Source: Galerina marginata
Lineage: Eukaryota > Basidiomycota > Agaricomycetes > Agaricales > Galerinaceae
Length of the DNA stretch: 64,000 nucleotides
Assembly: GCA_023014335.1 (NCBI GenBank)
Contig: JAECYW010000004.1
Coordinates: 1,426,001 to 1,490,000, forward strand
Reading direction: 5' to 3'
The translations under genes and the position numbers were made by a program. Position 1 is the stretch's first letter, and each line of letters begins with the position of its first letter. A model generated the notes under the pieces. It saw nothing but the letters and a program-made list of their open reading frames with translations, had not been told where the DNA came from and did not search any database. This document shows, in pieces, positions 34,782 to 49,370 of this stretch.

Positions 34782-37700
34782 TTAAATGATGTTTTTCTTC
34801 AAATAATCCAACAACCTAGAAAATCGTCAGGTTAAATCAAGCATGAGGCGAGGAGTGGGAATTCGACTCACCACGCAAATACCGCTTGTATAAAAGACGA
34901 GAAATCTTTGACGTGGAAGCTCACAGAGAACTGGAAGGATTTCCCCCTCAGCAAACCTTCAATACTGGCCACGAATGACAAGCCATCCGAACCGCCGCCG
35001 AGGGCACCTTTCATGTGGATGGTACGGATTTCAAGTAAGCTGAGCAAAGCGGTGAGGGCGCCATTGGCGAACCTGAGGGTCGCTTGGATTGCATCGTTCG
35101 TGCGCTGGACCACGCCGTGAGCAACATCACAAAGCAGGTCTCCGACCTCGTCGATAATGCTAAGCATAAGGTCCGCAATGGCCGATAGAATATCCTCCAG
35201 GAATTCGCCGATCTCGAAAAGGACATCCTCGAGCGGCCCATTATGCTCCTCACTGAAGAGCTTCTCATGCAGTTTCCTCACGTAGGGCTCAAGTGCGTTG
35301 CTCAAGTCGTTCGGCACGAGATCCATCATAAGCTCAGCCACCTTTACTTGGGCCCGAAGGTACCGAATCTCTGCTTGTTTGACGTCGTGCCGCAATGCTT
35401 GGAGAGCTAACGGGCCAACGCCGAATCCAAGCACAGAGACTGCGAGGAAGGTAGTTACACGGGATCTGACCATATTTTCAAATTCTGGTGGGTTGACTCC
35501 TTCGCCGTTTTCAAACTGCCCTCGGGCATCTTTGAGCTCTTGCAATTCGCGCTTGAAAGTATTGGCCGCATCATGTGGAATTGACTCAGGGTTAAGCCTG
35601 ATATTCTCTTCGACAACCCACCCGAGGGATGCCATCAGTCGCTGCTGCTCTGAATGATCGATGTCCTTTTGTTGCGCCCAGCGATCGAGTCCTTGCCGGG
35701 CTGTAGATACAGTTTCGCGGAAGTGTCTTTTCTCATTCTCGATCTTCTGGAGAAGTTGCTGCGTTTCTGCTTCCAACTCTGCAGCTGCTTCCCGTATCTT
35801 GTCTGATATCTGCTGACGGACTCGAGAAAGACTCTCCGCTTGGAAGTCCGCTTCCAAAATGTAACGCTTCGACGATATGTCGCAGGAGCTGGGATGGAGT
35901 CCTGATTCCGGCCCAGCGTTAACGTTGATAAAGAACACATTCTCGATGCAAAGGAGGAAGTGGAAGGCAAATGTCAAGGATGGTTGCAACTCAAAGTTGG
36001 CATATAGCTCGACGCGTGTGCCGGCGAAAGTAATGACACCGTCAATTTTGCCGCTCTGTTTGGAGAGAGTAAGGGCTGCGCTGAGTGATGCCTGGCCCTC
36101 TTTATTACCAGTTACGGTGAGTGGGCCTAGCGTAAAAGCTTCAACCGAACCCTCGATTTCTACCCCGCCATCACCAATGACAACCTTGACCTTAGCCAGC
36201 TTTCCGAAGATGATCATTTTGGAGCTGAAAAATAATTCAGGTGATTGGCATCAGGTGTTGAGAGAGTACGACATACTAAAAGCAAAACCCGCGAGGATAT
36301 GCCTTGCCCAGGATGATCGCACCAGCGGGACATGCATAAAGCTCGACTTTTTGAAATCTAATGACATCCGGTGGCTAAATTTACGTGGCAGTGAGTTAGC
36401 CTGCGTTGTGCTACCAAAAAGACCATTCCTCGAGTACTTGCCTGGGGAAGATCATAACCAACCAGCGCGCTGACAACCTCGGTAATCTCCTTGACACCCA
36501 AGTTCTCGACGTTAACATGGACAAGGGACTCTAAAGCAAAATATTCTCAACCCTTAGGAACACACGAATATGAAAATTTAGAACTCACTTGACGGATCTT
36601 TGTTTACAAAAAATTTAACCTGGAGCTTTGTCTTTCCAGAGACAATTTCACCAGCAATGCCGAAGCCAGAAGGAGTGCCGGTTGCAAGAATCGTGACAGA
36701 AATAATCATATTCCCGATCTTCAGCTGTTGGCTCAGCCCAAACGGGTTCTCCCACATGCCGACCATGGCACCAGTCAAGGTGATAGATCCTCCTTTCGGC
36801 TCGAGTGCACAATCCATGAGGAATCGAAGCGGAAGTTGATTTGCGACTTCAACACTGATCCCACAGCACAAATGGAGGGCTGGATTATTTGAAAGAACGA
36901 CTTTGAGCTCGAACGGTTCCGTCTTCACGCCTTTGCTTAAGTCAATAACGAGGTTATCGGCCTTCATTGCAAGCATAAAACCGATGTCCGTATCCCATTC
37001 CGCTGCGAGGGTAAGTCGGGGGTGACTACCACCCATAAGGATGGAGAGCACCTCAAGATGGCCTATCACTGCGCAAACGAAGAAACCTAAATTGCCTATA
37101 GTGAGCCGTGTACTAATCAAGAGCTATGCTGATTTTTTTACCTTTTCGGATAGGGTAATTGGCGGCCATCGAAGTAGGAAGGTTGGGGTCATCTCTGGAA
37201 GCTACAATCAAGGCAGCATTATCTAGCGTTAGACCGCCTAATGAGCACTGCTTGAGAGCGGGAACGAGCTCGTCGAACCGAAGGCCGCCTTTACGATCAC
37301 CAATCACAAACTCTTCACAAATAGTATATTCAAGAGATTGGTCGTTGTCATCAGGAGAGGGGTAAAGGTGGACGCCAATCTTCAGCGTGAAACCCTGCCA
37401 GCTGAAGTCGCCGGAAACAATAACATCCGTCTTGGTGGACCCATGTGCTCGGTCACAGGATATTTCGATTAAAGGATTCGAAAGCTGCACATCATCAATG
37501 GTTACAGCTTTGCCGTCGAATTCGGCGTGGAGGAAAAACCCGTGCCCCCCGATTTCTAAGGTCCCGGACGCAGGGGGAAAGCTAGAAATTTCGAGGCGGT
37601 CGATGTGAATCATAAACCCCTTGTTCGATATCGAAAGTGTTGCTCGGCGAAGTTCAAGGTGCACGTCTGGGGCAGCGATCCGTTCGTCGAAGAAGTGCTC

Positions 37701-38790
37701 GTATATGTCCATGAGCCCATCCCAGTCCAGATTCTTGAGGGATGCACCGAACAAACAGTCGCCTTCCAGAGAGAAGGAACCGAATAGAGACAATACATTC
37801 CTGCCCGCTTGAAGTGTTGCAGATGCGCTGAAGGTCAATGCAGATATCGGCTTGTCAAGCATAACCTCAGCTTGAACACCTATGTCACGGAGCTAAGGGA
37901 AGTGTATATGAGGGCAATGATATAAGGTGAAATTCAAGGAATCATACAGTAAGTTTTGGGACACCGAAGGCATCCTTCCAGTCGCAAATCACGGTTGCAG
38001 AAAGTGAAAGGGCAGAGGACATCTTCGAAATTTCGTATGCCAACTCTACCGGACCCTTCCACGCTTGGCATTCAAGTTCTAATGTTCCGAAAACTTCGAA
38101 TCCATAATCTGTTCCAAGCAAAAGTGATCCGTCCTTCTTGTATGATCTCGCCTCGAAACCGAGGATGCGAACCCCAATGCTCGTCATTGTAACGCCTTTG
38201 CATGGAGTTGGGATGAGGATTTCACGGAATGTACCCTCGAGCGTAAAGGAGTTTAAGTGCAAGGGTTCTTTCCAGTCCTGAATAAAGGACAGGCCACAGT
38301 GGAGATGTAATGCAGGATCTTTGACGCCCAAGACTTGGCTGAGGACGCCGTGTAATTCGCCGCATGTCTCATCTAATTGGAGTTCAGCCTCAAAGTGTAG
38401 ACCGGCCCCATAGCCGCCTGGGATATCGAAGCTCTGCAAATTTATCATGAGTGCGGAACACTAGATTTTCATTAAACATACCTGACGCGTCAACATCACA
38501 TTTGCAAAGACAAACTGGTCTAAAGGCGTTTTAGCCACGTCAGGTAGCAGAGCCGATAGACGGAGGTCATGACGAAAAGCGGCCAATTGGTATACCGGAG
38601 AGGGGTCTTCGGCGAGAAAAAAGGTGGGGTATTGGCCTTGGTAGGTGAAGATGTCTGCTGTCAAGCCCTCGAGACCGAAAAGCTGCACGGTATGCACTTT
38701 CTGGAACGGTAGTGCATCCCAGTCGAGTGTAGGGACATACGAACTGTCTTCCTCGGGTAGTAGTGGATCCACTGCCATGACCGTAGCCAT
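34782..38790 (-). CDS. large repetitive beta-rich protein with helical C-terminal part, 1208 aa, unknown
   Basis: Eight exons join in frame: 38790-38482, 38433-37948, 37892-37142, 37095-36589, 36530-36442, 36374-36277, 36224-34872 and 34815-34782. The intron 36441-36375 must use a GC donor (CAG then GCAAGT); the nearby GT donor leads to a stop. Residues 1-760 look like divergent repeats of about 100-150 residues with alternating hydrophobic beta-strand pattern and recurring motifs such as PALHLHCGLSFIQDW, NPALHLCCGISVEV, GGSITLTGAMVGMWENPFG and LGTDYGFEVFGTLEL. Next comes LGKAYPRGFCFYSKMIIFGK, then more strands, then a long charged helix region (EAAAELEAETQQLLQKIENE) likely to be coiled coil, and a hydrophobic-amphipathic tail. 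No signal peptide or membrane anchor is evident at the N-terminus. I do not recognise the family; the repeat style suggests an elongated lipid- or ligand-binding shell, which is only a guess. Confidence 0.75.
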
Positions 38791-39870
38791 TGAAGAAATG
38801 GGTGGCAGCCTCTGGCAGTTTACATCTCGGTGCTATATCAATGCGAGGGCAGCAACGAAAGACGCCACTGGCAGAACAAAGGATTCGTTTCTGGCGTCAG
38901 GTCCCATGGACGTAAGTATGTCGCTCGCTTGGTTCCTGTTCAGTTCCTAAGACCTCCGCCACAGTCAAACAGTGACTCAAACAGAATTTGCGTTTAAGTA
39001 TCAATTGCGAGTAAAGCCAGGATCCTAAAACCACTTTTCGTATCTCGAGAAGGAGCTTCATAAACTACTAGAGGTGACAGTGGTTGTGTACAGAGGAAAA
39101 AAATTAAGGGACATTGCCACTGTGCCTCGAATATGTCACAGACGCGAAGGGTCACATCCAAATCACGAGATTGGGCGTTCCGGGGTTGCAAACGACTCGC
39201 AAACGACTTGCTTCAACTCAACTTCAACTCAACTACCCTCCATCGAGCTCCATCTCTTACAACTATCCTGGGCGAATACCACCGCCACCGCTTCCAGTTT
39301 AAACTGGGTGGCCGAGAGCATGGTTCGTGGACCATGCGGTACTTCGGAATCGCACTGGCACGTTACGCTTCTCATCTCGCTCACGGTTTGGCCAGCCCAT
39401 CTAGAGCAGCCAAAGAAGAACGACTGCAAGACCTGTATGTGAAGGACCCCTGGTGTCATACCCCGCTTTCTGCAGCGCTTAAACGTACTACCGTACCATT
39501 GGTGGGAGATTCGAGGATTGCTTTCTTCTCATGAAGATATTTATTCCAATATTTGCTCCCATGTCTTGAGGTACGATGACCATGAGACTCAACCCGCAGT
39601 CGTTTACCTTCTTTTTCATTAGTCAAGGGCAGGTTTTGAGACAAGATTGTCAATAAGTAATATCTTTGTCGAAGTTCGTCCTCGGAAGTGGCCAATTCCA
39701 AGTCATAGGGTCAAGCAGAAGTTCGTCGGACCGTGACCAAGTGCAAGCTTGAGGGTTACCCCGCCTCCATTGGACGTAAGTATAAATATGACAATCTATG
39801 AGCAAGTGATTCGGGTCGCCCTCTTGACCTTTACGAATTACTACTTCACCAAGTTCAACACCACGTAGAC
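38791..39870. other. divergent promoter region, large protein gene and esterase A
   Basis: The 1208-aa gene (minus) and esterase A (plus) diverge from here. Near 39208-39236 there is a short direct repeat of TTCAACTCAAC. Overlapping frames at 39100-39530 carry no motif. A TATA element for esterase A is at 39781. Confidence 0.5.
39781..39788 (+). promoter_or_regulatory. TATA box of esterase A
   Basis: TATAAATA begins 90 bases before the ATG at 39871. The tandem copy of the gene has the same octamer 94 bases before its ATG, which supports both as core promoter elements. It is part of GTAAGTATAAA (39776-39786), seen twice more in the window. Confidence 0.65.
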
Positions 39871-42235
39871 ATGAGACTAGACCATCGTTTCGCCTATTTT
39901 CTGCCCTCTTTGCTTGCCCTTCCAGTCCTTGGTGCACCTGGAGCATCTCCTGTCGTTGATTTAGGATACGCCAGGTATCAAGGTGTCCCTGTCCAGGATA
40001 AAGTAACCAATGCAACCCACACGCAGTTTCTGGCTATCCGATATGCCGCTCCTCCTACTGGTGTGTTTTTGTCTGTATTCGTCTTCGTCAGTTTCACATA
40101 TTTTCTTCTCCTTCGCAGGATCCGCAAGGTTCAAAGCGCCCGCTTCACCTGCATTTGTCCCAGGTGTTCAACAAGCAAATACCGAACCATCCGGGTGCTT
40201 CCAGGCAGGATCCGGGGGCGCTCCCACTACACCTTTCCGTGTTGGTAGTAGTAACCTGAATCGTCGACGGGGAGAGACGCCGGTGGAGACACGCAGCGAG
40301 GATGCTGCCCCAGGATCTCCCGAGGACTGTCTCTTCTTAAAGTATGTTTCTTCCTGTTTCAAGTGGTATTCTGAGGCGCAAACACGTCGTCAGTGTATAT
40401 GTTCCAGGAAATTTAGGACAAAAGAAAAATCTTCCTGTTGTTTTTTGGATCCACGGGTACGTCGCCATTTTGGTACTGGGCACCCAGCGTTTGAACGCGC
40501 ATCAGAGGAGGCTATGTCGCGGGAAGCGCGGCAAGTTTCGACGGAAATGACCTGGTTCGGGAATCTCAAGAGGGCGTTATCGCTGTTGTCATCCAATATA
40601 GGCTGGGATTATTTGGGTTCTTGCCAGGACAAAAAGTCAAAAACGGCGGTGCCTTGAATGCTGGATTGTGTAAGGTATCACACTCTTGGCTCGACTTTCA
40701 AATCTGAGATCCTGCTACCTCACAGTGGACCAACAATTCGCCCTAAAGTGGGTACAGCAACATGTAAGTTTAATTTTTCTGCCATATTATGTTTGCATTT
40801 TCGTTTACTCGCTCTCTGACAATATCCCTTTGTTTTCTCTTCTGCCATGTAGATTAGCAAGTTCGGCGGAGACCCACAGAAAGTCAACATTTGGGGCGAA
40901 TCTGCTGGCGCTGGATCTGTGTTACAACACGTCGTTGCAAATGGAGGAAGGACGAACCCGCCGCTTTTCAGAGCTGCTATGACGAGTTCGACTTTTTTAC
41001 CTTCTCAATATAAATTTAACGATCGTATTCCCGAGGTGTGCCTTGAGTTTCTACCCTGATTTCTGGCATGGTACTGATTGATTCTAGGCTCTGTACAGTG
41101 AGGCCGTCGCACAAACTAAGTACGCATTATCAGCTTTCTCATCGGGTAACGTCTCATTGATACCCTCCTTAGCTGTTCCTCCGCCGTCGATACTCTAGGC
41201 TGCCTTCGTCAAGTCGACGTGAACGCTTTGCAGGCTGCAAATACGGAAATTAACAGCAGTGGATTTTTTGGCACATTTGTCTTTGTTCCAGTCATTGACG
41301 GCACCTTCATTACGGATCGCCCCACTCAGCTACTAAAAGAGAAGAAAGTAAACGGTGTAAGTCTTGCTGCCGGCTTTCCTGTGACTTGCCAACGGATTGG
41401 TTCTGATACCTGGCCGATATAAAGAAAATTCTCTTTTCCGTGACAAACACCTTTGAAGGCGCCGCGTTTGTGAATCAAGCCACAGCACCCACTGTCCAGG
41501 TCCCAGATTATGTCTCACAACTCTTCCCGAACTTTGTTACGAAAGAGATTCAAGCTGCAACGGCGCAATACGCAGGCCTTGGAACAAACATTTTCCAGGT
41601 TATCGCAATTATGGGCGAATGTGCGTCGATTTTTTACATGTGCGTTTATAGAAGAAACTAACACACTTCTCCAGCTATCTTCATATGCCCCACGTACTTC
41701 TTACTGCGGGCGTTCAACGGCAATGGTTTCAAAGTATTTCATATTCCTAGCCCTGTTATCATGACGGGCTGACGAGATTTATTTAGGCTGAATTCGCTAT
41801 ACCGCCAGGTGGCCATGGGATGGATGTCGGTTTCTACTTTACTAAGTAAGTCTTACTCTTGGGTGCCAGAACCTAACTCTAACACCAGCATTCTTCTCAC
41901 AGTGGCGGTACTCCTTCATTCGGCAACCCCGATTTCGACAACGCCTTCGCAGAATCTTTCCAAGATTTTGTAATGTCGCTCAATACCAACGTGAAGGCGG
42001 ACCCGACGAATATTACGCCGCTCTGGCAGCTGTGGCAGGGATCGAACGAGATGCTTTTCAATAAAACTGATGCTGGGGCTACGGATATAAGATCCATAAA
42101 GACCTCGAGCGCACTTTTGGAGCGATGCGAGTGAGTATAATCTTGTGGTATTGTTTTTGGGTTTTGTTTTACTAACGTCATTTTGCCTTTGCTATCAGTT
42201 TCTGGGAGAGTGTGAGTGCTGTCTCTGCTCAATGA
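39871..42235 (+). CDS. secreted type-B carboxylesterase/lipase (copy A), 551 aa
   Basis: Thirteen exons: 39871-40060, 40119-40341, 40394-40456, 40506-40669, 40726-40763, 40853-41035, 41088-41119, 41173-41356, 41425-41620, 41675-41733, 41787-41845, 41903-42130 and 42199-42235. The 551-aa product starts with a likely signal peptide (about residues 1-21) and belongs to the alpha/beta-hydrolase COesterase family: LPVVFWIHGGGYVAGSA for the oxyanion hole, [32 protein letters not shown] with nucleophile Ser243, Glu370 in VTNTFEGAAF, and His454 in PPGGHGMDV. Such enzymes hydrolyse esters of fatty acids, sterols or plant-wall compounds outside the cell; substrate is not readable here. One acceptor (41424, AAG) is weaker than usual but matches the homologous site in copy B. 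It lies 1.7 kb before its duplicate, in the same orientation. Confidence 0.92.
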
Positions 42236-42683
42236 GGGAACCACATCATCAAAAAATACAACTATTCCAATATCTTTGTCAAAAAATTTCAACTTTCCCT
42301 TTTTCAACATTAAAACTACCACCTAAATTTCCACTGGCCCGAGAACTTGAAAATGATTACCGCGTGAATGAGTTCCATGAACTGGAAATGGCTTCCTTAC
42401 TGATGTAGAACTACTAGTAAGTTGTAACTAGAAGTGCTCCAAAGTATTTCCCAGTCTTGGTTACGCAACCGGATTCTCGGGCACAGTATCAGGAGCGAGT
42501 CTGCGTCGACGTTCTGACTTTCTTGGGGAGCGCTTCTAGGCGCATCGATTCCAGGCATCCGGCAAGAGAGTGCGCAGGTTGCAGGAGCAGACGCGACTCG
42601 CGTCAATCATGTCAAACGCGATCGGCACGTGTAAATCATGTTACCGTGTGCATTACATCATCATTCTCAAAGCGGAAAGCCTT

Positions 42684-42705
42684 CTGCGCATTGCGCAATG
42701 CGCAG
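42684..42705. repeat. 22-bp perfect palindrome
   Basis: The first half CTGCGCATTGC is the exact reverse complement of the second half GCAATGCGCAG, with no spacer. It lies about 450 bases after esterase A and 1.26 kb before esterase B. It may be a dyad site for a dimeric DNA-binding protein; no protein is known to bind it. Confidence 0.8.
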
Positions 42706-43874
42706 GACCTCAAGTTAAACTTTCTCCGAGTCCCTCACTGGCATAGTTCCAGGCTCAAATGGCCAACGCTCATGCACCGGTTCAAGCTTCCTGAATAATG
42801 CATCACCATCCCACATTGGCACAGTGTCGTCGATGTAATATTCTATTTGCGAGGCAGGCCGCCACGGCTTGGAGGCTCCTTTTCTTGGACGAGTTGGTCA
42901 GGACCACGGGCTACTCTAATTGGCGACTACTCTCAGATATCATTGTTGGAGGGTCGGGATGAGGTCCGTACTACGTAGAAGCCTGTATTTGCCATGGTCG
43001 TAAGTGTTTCTTCAGCTCCTGGTTGTCTTCTCTTTTTCAGTAACGGCAGCCGCCCTGCTTCACAGTGCGACGAAGTAGCTGAATCGACGACTGGACGTCA
43101 AATATAAAGACAGTCCATCAATTGGGAAGGACTCAGAGTGGTCATTCAAAGGGTGCAGGCTGCCGATCTTAATCGGCTGACCAGCAGCCATGACCGCCTA
43201 CGTGCCCTGACACCATTGAACGGTCGCAGGCTGTCATTGCACCACCGCTTCCCTTGTTCGTCGACTGCGCGGAGGTGCATGACTAGAGCCTAGTAGAGGC
43301 TCTGCACATGATATACGGCACGAGATGCATCGATGGCGGTCTACTTGCCCCTATTTTTTCTTTATTTTTCTCTCATCTCTGTTATGGAAATGGCCGACCA
43401 CTTCAGAAATTGTGCTATATCGGTCCAGAATATACCTCGAGACATCCCATTATCAGCCTTCCATTTCCATAGGTGAGAATATCTCTGAAGCGAGTCTTCT
43501 TTTTGCTTCCTGAAAATATCCTTGCCGTATTACAGATTGCCACGAGACTTGGATTCTGAAATAAAACTTTCATCTATCTATCTTTGGAACACACTTCACG
43601 GAGGATTTATGGAAAGTGTGTTAGTTACACCTCTTCGCTGGCCGGGAGCCGTCTGGTTGCTCCAACGTAGAAGGAGGTATGAAATCGTCACTCCAAAAGT
43701 CTTGTCTTTCTCAAGAAACGACCAAGAACACTTTTATCCATGGATCATCCGGTCGTGGAGGATGCACATTGGGTCAGCACTGACTTGAGTAGGATTCCAA
43801 CTAGCTGTGGAGAACTCTGTCGTGGATCAAGAATTCGTTGATTGCCTCATGCCTTCGTCAAGCCAATGCCTGCA

Positions 43875-43882
43875 TATAAATA
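43875..43882 (+). promoter_or_regulatory. TATA box of esterase B
   Basis: TATAAATA starts 94 bases before the ATG at 43969, almost the same distance as in the tandem copy (90 bases). The repeated sequence and spacing support a core promoter role. Confidence 0.65.
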
Positions 43883-43968
43883 TGGTTCGACCTGGATAAT
43901 CGTTATACCCGTCGTTCCTCGCCCTCGATCACGGTCAAAAACAATCACACTCGAGAGTTCCACTGAAA

Positions 43969-46324
<2,356 letters not shown>

Positions 46325-46753
46325 ATGTGCAAATCAAATCTTTCGGGTGTTAAAATTACCTATTTTGTTGGCTATCTGCAACTAAATGGAAGCAATCACA
46401 TTCATGGTTTGAAGTGACTCCTACTCAAGAGCCCTCCCGAAAAGTTAAGTACGGAATTCGGTCCGACCGCCTTGTACCTCACACGTTTACCTTCAAGTCG
46501 CTGGCGCATCTGACAAACCGCTCCCAAGTGTCATCGATTCTCGTAAGTATAAAGCGGCTTCGAGCACCCAGGGTTCCCAATATACTTTTCCATTCGGTAA
46601 AATTAGGCGATGTCATCCCTGTTCGCAATGAGGCAAATTCATTTCCGACCTGAAATTCGCAACAGGGAATCATTCTTTATCTACGCCTTCCCTCGACATA
46701 TCATACTTCTCAACTTCCTTTCCCTTCTTCCTGCTTTTTGACAGTTGTCTCTG
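46325..46753. other. intergenic region before the second MFS gene
   Basis: It holds the 3' end of esterase B and the leader of the transporter. GTAAGTATAAA at 46543-46553, about 200 bases before the ATG, is a possible core promoter element. Confidence 0.5.
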
Positions 46754-48751
46754 ATGTCTGCTCAGGTTGACGAAGAGGCCGAATCGTTATTGACCTACAG
46801 AACAAAACAGCCTACTCCTTTGCCTTGGTTTCAATTTTCTCTTGTACTCTTCCTTCAGCTCGCAGAACCGTTGACTGCAAATGTGATATCTCCGTTTGCC
46901 CCCGAGGTACGTTTGACCATAAGCTGCACGCTTCCTAGACTGACCTGCGCTTCTCCTCAGCTTATCCGCGACTTGGGTATAACACACGGAAACGAGAGTC
47001 AAGTGGGCTATTATGTCGGCGTCCTAGTAAGTTACTTAAGGTCGTCGTACTGGCTCTCTGCAATTGACTTACGCTTCCTCCGTAGACCTCTCTTTTCTTC
47101 CTGACCGAAGCTTGCACAGTGTTGTACTGGAGTCGCACATCTGATCATGTCGGCCGAAAGCCAGTTATATTGACAGGACTATTTGGTCTATCCCTTTCGA
47201 TGTATTGTTTTGGGTTGTCCAGGACATTCTGGGGGCTGGTGATAAGGTACGATTGTTTCCTGTAGATTCGTGAAGTTTCTCATCCAGCGTTTGTATTGTT
47301 AGTCGAAGTCTGAGTGGAGCATTAAGTCAGCCCACGTATTTCTGTCCTCTATTTCAGTCGTTGCTGACAGACCATTACGTGCAGATGGCAATATCGGGGT
47401 CATTAAAAGGTACGGCGGCGCAAAATGGAACTGCTATATGGAACTGGTGGCTAATCTAAGAATGTCCAGCATGGTAGCAGAGATTACCGATTCAACGAAT
47501 ATATCCACGGTGAGGTTTACAAGGAACCAGGAGCATCGGCATGTTCTGATATGTCTTCGATTGAGGCTTACGCTTACATGCCTATTGCGTGGAATACTGG
47601 TGGAACAGTGAGCTAGACCCTTTCTTCCATCCTTACGTACGGTATCTAACCTGTTCGCAGTTGGGACCCATGATCGGCGGATGGCTTTCCCGACCAGTTG
47701 AAAAATTCCCACAACTTTTCGGCGGCAATGAGTTCCTCGAGAAGTATCCCTACTTTTTAGCATGCGCCGTTCCTGCCACCTTCTCAGTCGTTGCTTGGAT
47801 CGTCACATTTCTGTTCCTCGAGGAAACAGTCCAGTCCCCTACACCAATAGCGCAACATCTAGGTTTTAAGGCAAAAAGCTCTGGCCCCACAAAAGAGAGA
47901 TGCAGTTTCGAAGACGAGGATACCCCATTCATTGGTTCGTCAATCTCGATGGCGAAATTTGGTCAGACTACCGACGATCGACCGAAAATGAAAACGTCTC
48001 TCCCAATCCGATCCCTTTTCACTGCACGAGTCATTATTGCGGCTGGAAACTACGCCTCCCTTGCCTTCGTGGAAATTTGCTTTCGTGCCATTCAACCACT
48101 CTTTTTCTCGACTCCTGTTCATCTCGGAGGTCTCGGAATGCCCCCATCGACTATAGGTAACATATTGGCGTCATTTGGTATCCTAAACGGAGCGCTGCAA
48201 GCCCTGTACTTCGCTCGGATGAATGACCGTTGGGGCTCTAAGAATGTATTCATGTGGGGGTTGGCCACTCTGGTTTTGGCAATTGCAACCTTTCCTGTGT
48301 TAAGTTTCCTGGTGCAAAAAACAGGACATGGTCCCCTGCTCTGGATAGGAATTGCGTTACAAGTGGTAATTTCTGTGCCAGTCTGTTTTTGTTACGGTAA
48401 GCCCAGCATCCCCAAGTCCTACTAACGTTGGTCTGAGCTGGCATTTTCGTAGGAGCTGTTTTCATTTATATTTCAAATGCGTCGCCGAATCGCGCCTCAA
48501 TTGGAGCAACAAATGGGCTCAGTCAGGTCTGCATTGCTCCTTAATCACGGGTTAACAAATTGTTTAAGTGTTTGCAGACGACTGTTAGCGTAATGCGGGC
48601 AATGGGACCTGCTGCAGCCACTTCTTTGTATTCCTTTTCTATTGAGAAGGGGTATCTGGGTGGCCACCTTGTCTACTACGTGCTTACGGCCTTTGTCGGC
48701 ATAGCCCTCTATATTGGCTCTCTACTTCCTCGTCAAGTTTGGAGCGACTAA
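46754..48751 (+). CDS. MFS transporter (DHA1, Zrt/ZIFL-like), 497 aa
   Basis: Ten exons join in frame: 46754-46906, 46961-47026, 47086-47246, 47303-47325, 47385-47409, 47470-47509, 47566-47607, 47661-48396, 48453-48526 and 48578-48751. The 497-aa protein has about 12 membrane helices with a central hydrophilic loop rich in acidic and Ser residues. Signatures: LPWFQFSLVLFLQLAEPLTA in helix 1, motif A WSRTSDHVGRKPVI, GNIGVIKSMVAEITDSTN after helix 4, GPMIGGWLSRP in helix 5 and SNASPNRASIGATNGLSQT in helix 10-11. These are typical of a fungal DHA1 group related to plant zinc-induced-facilitator-like carriers. Substrate unknown. Exons of 23, 25, 40 and 42 nt cluster in the middle. It follows esterase B by 0.4 kb in the same direction. 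Confidence 0.9.
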
Positions 48752-49370
48752 ATTATTTGATTCTGCAAGACGAAACTCTCGGCCTACAAGTTCAAACTCA
48801 AAACTCTCGTCCCACTCAATCTCAAATCAGAGCTCATGAAGACGTACTGACAGTTCTTATTCGAATGTCACCTCCATCAGCCCTTACCTTAGATGATGTC
48901 GAAATACAACTAGAAATCTTTCAAATGTATGCTAGAATTATCGCTGTCTCGTTGTAACTATGTAATTCTACCCCAAGTTTGCCATAAGTATACCTACAAA
49001 AATTTTACGTAGCATTGGGTGGGTCCAATGTGTCCTTCCCCAGCTGAGGCGTTGAGCCGCGCACGCGATCGAAATTTAAAGCGGCAAACAAGATTGCTGA
49101 ATGGCCGGCATCTACTCGAGTAGACTATTTAACGGAAAATTTTGCAGCCCAAAGCTCAATTGCAAGTTGGAACCATCCAGAAATTTCTGCGACTGCCCAT
49201 ACATATGAACAGGAGACTGGATGCGGAAGTTAAGCAAACGCCAACGCTGGCCATGCACTGTGCACAGCCACCATGCACCTCAAGCTCGGACTGCATTGCC
49301 AGGCACCCGATGAGGTGTCGTCTCCGCCGCAGACCAATTAATATGTCATCGACGTTCTTGTTGGACAATC
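48752..49370. other. intergenic region before the HSP70-like gene
   Basis: A frame running on past the transporter stop to 48957 and overlapping frames at 49142-49370 show no motif. The region probably holds the transporter 3' UTR and the promoter of the next gene. Confidence 0.45.

Larger units (their letters stand above)
42236..43968. other. 1.7 kb spacer between the two esterases
   Basis: It includes the 3' flank of copy A and the promoter of copy B. A 22-bp perfect palindrome is at 42684-42705. Frames at 43325-43513 and 43522-43788 have no motif and look incidental. Confidence 0.5.

Noticed and set aside
39133..39534. Plus-strand frame of 133 codons upstream of esterase A
   Set aside because: Overlaps two other frames, contains short direct repeats, no motif, and sits in a divergent promoter region.
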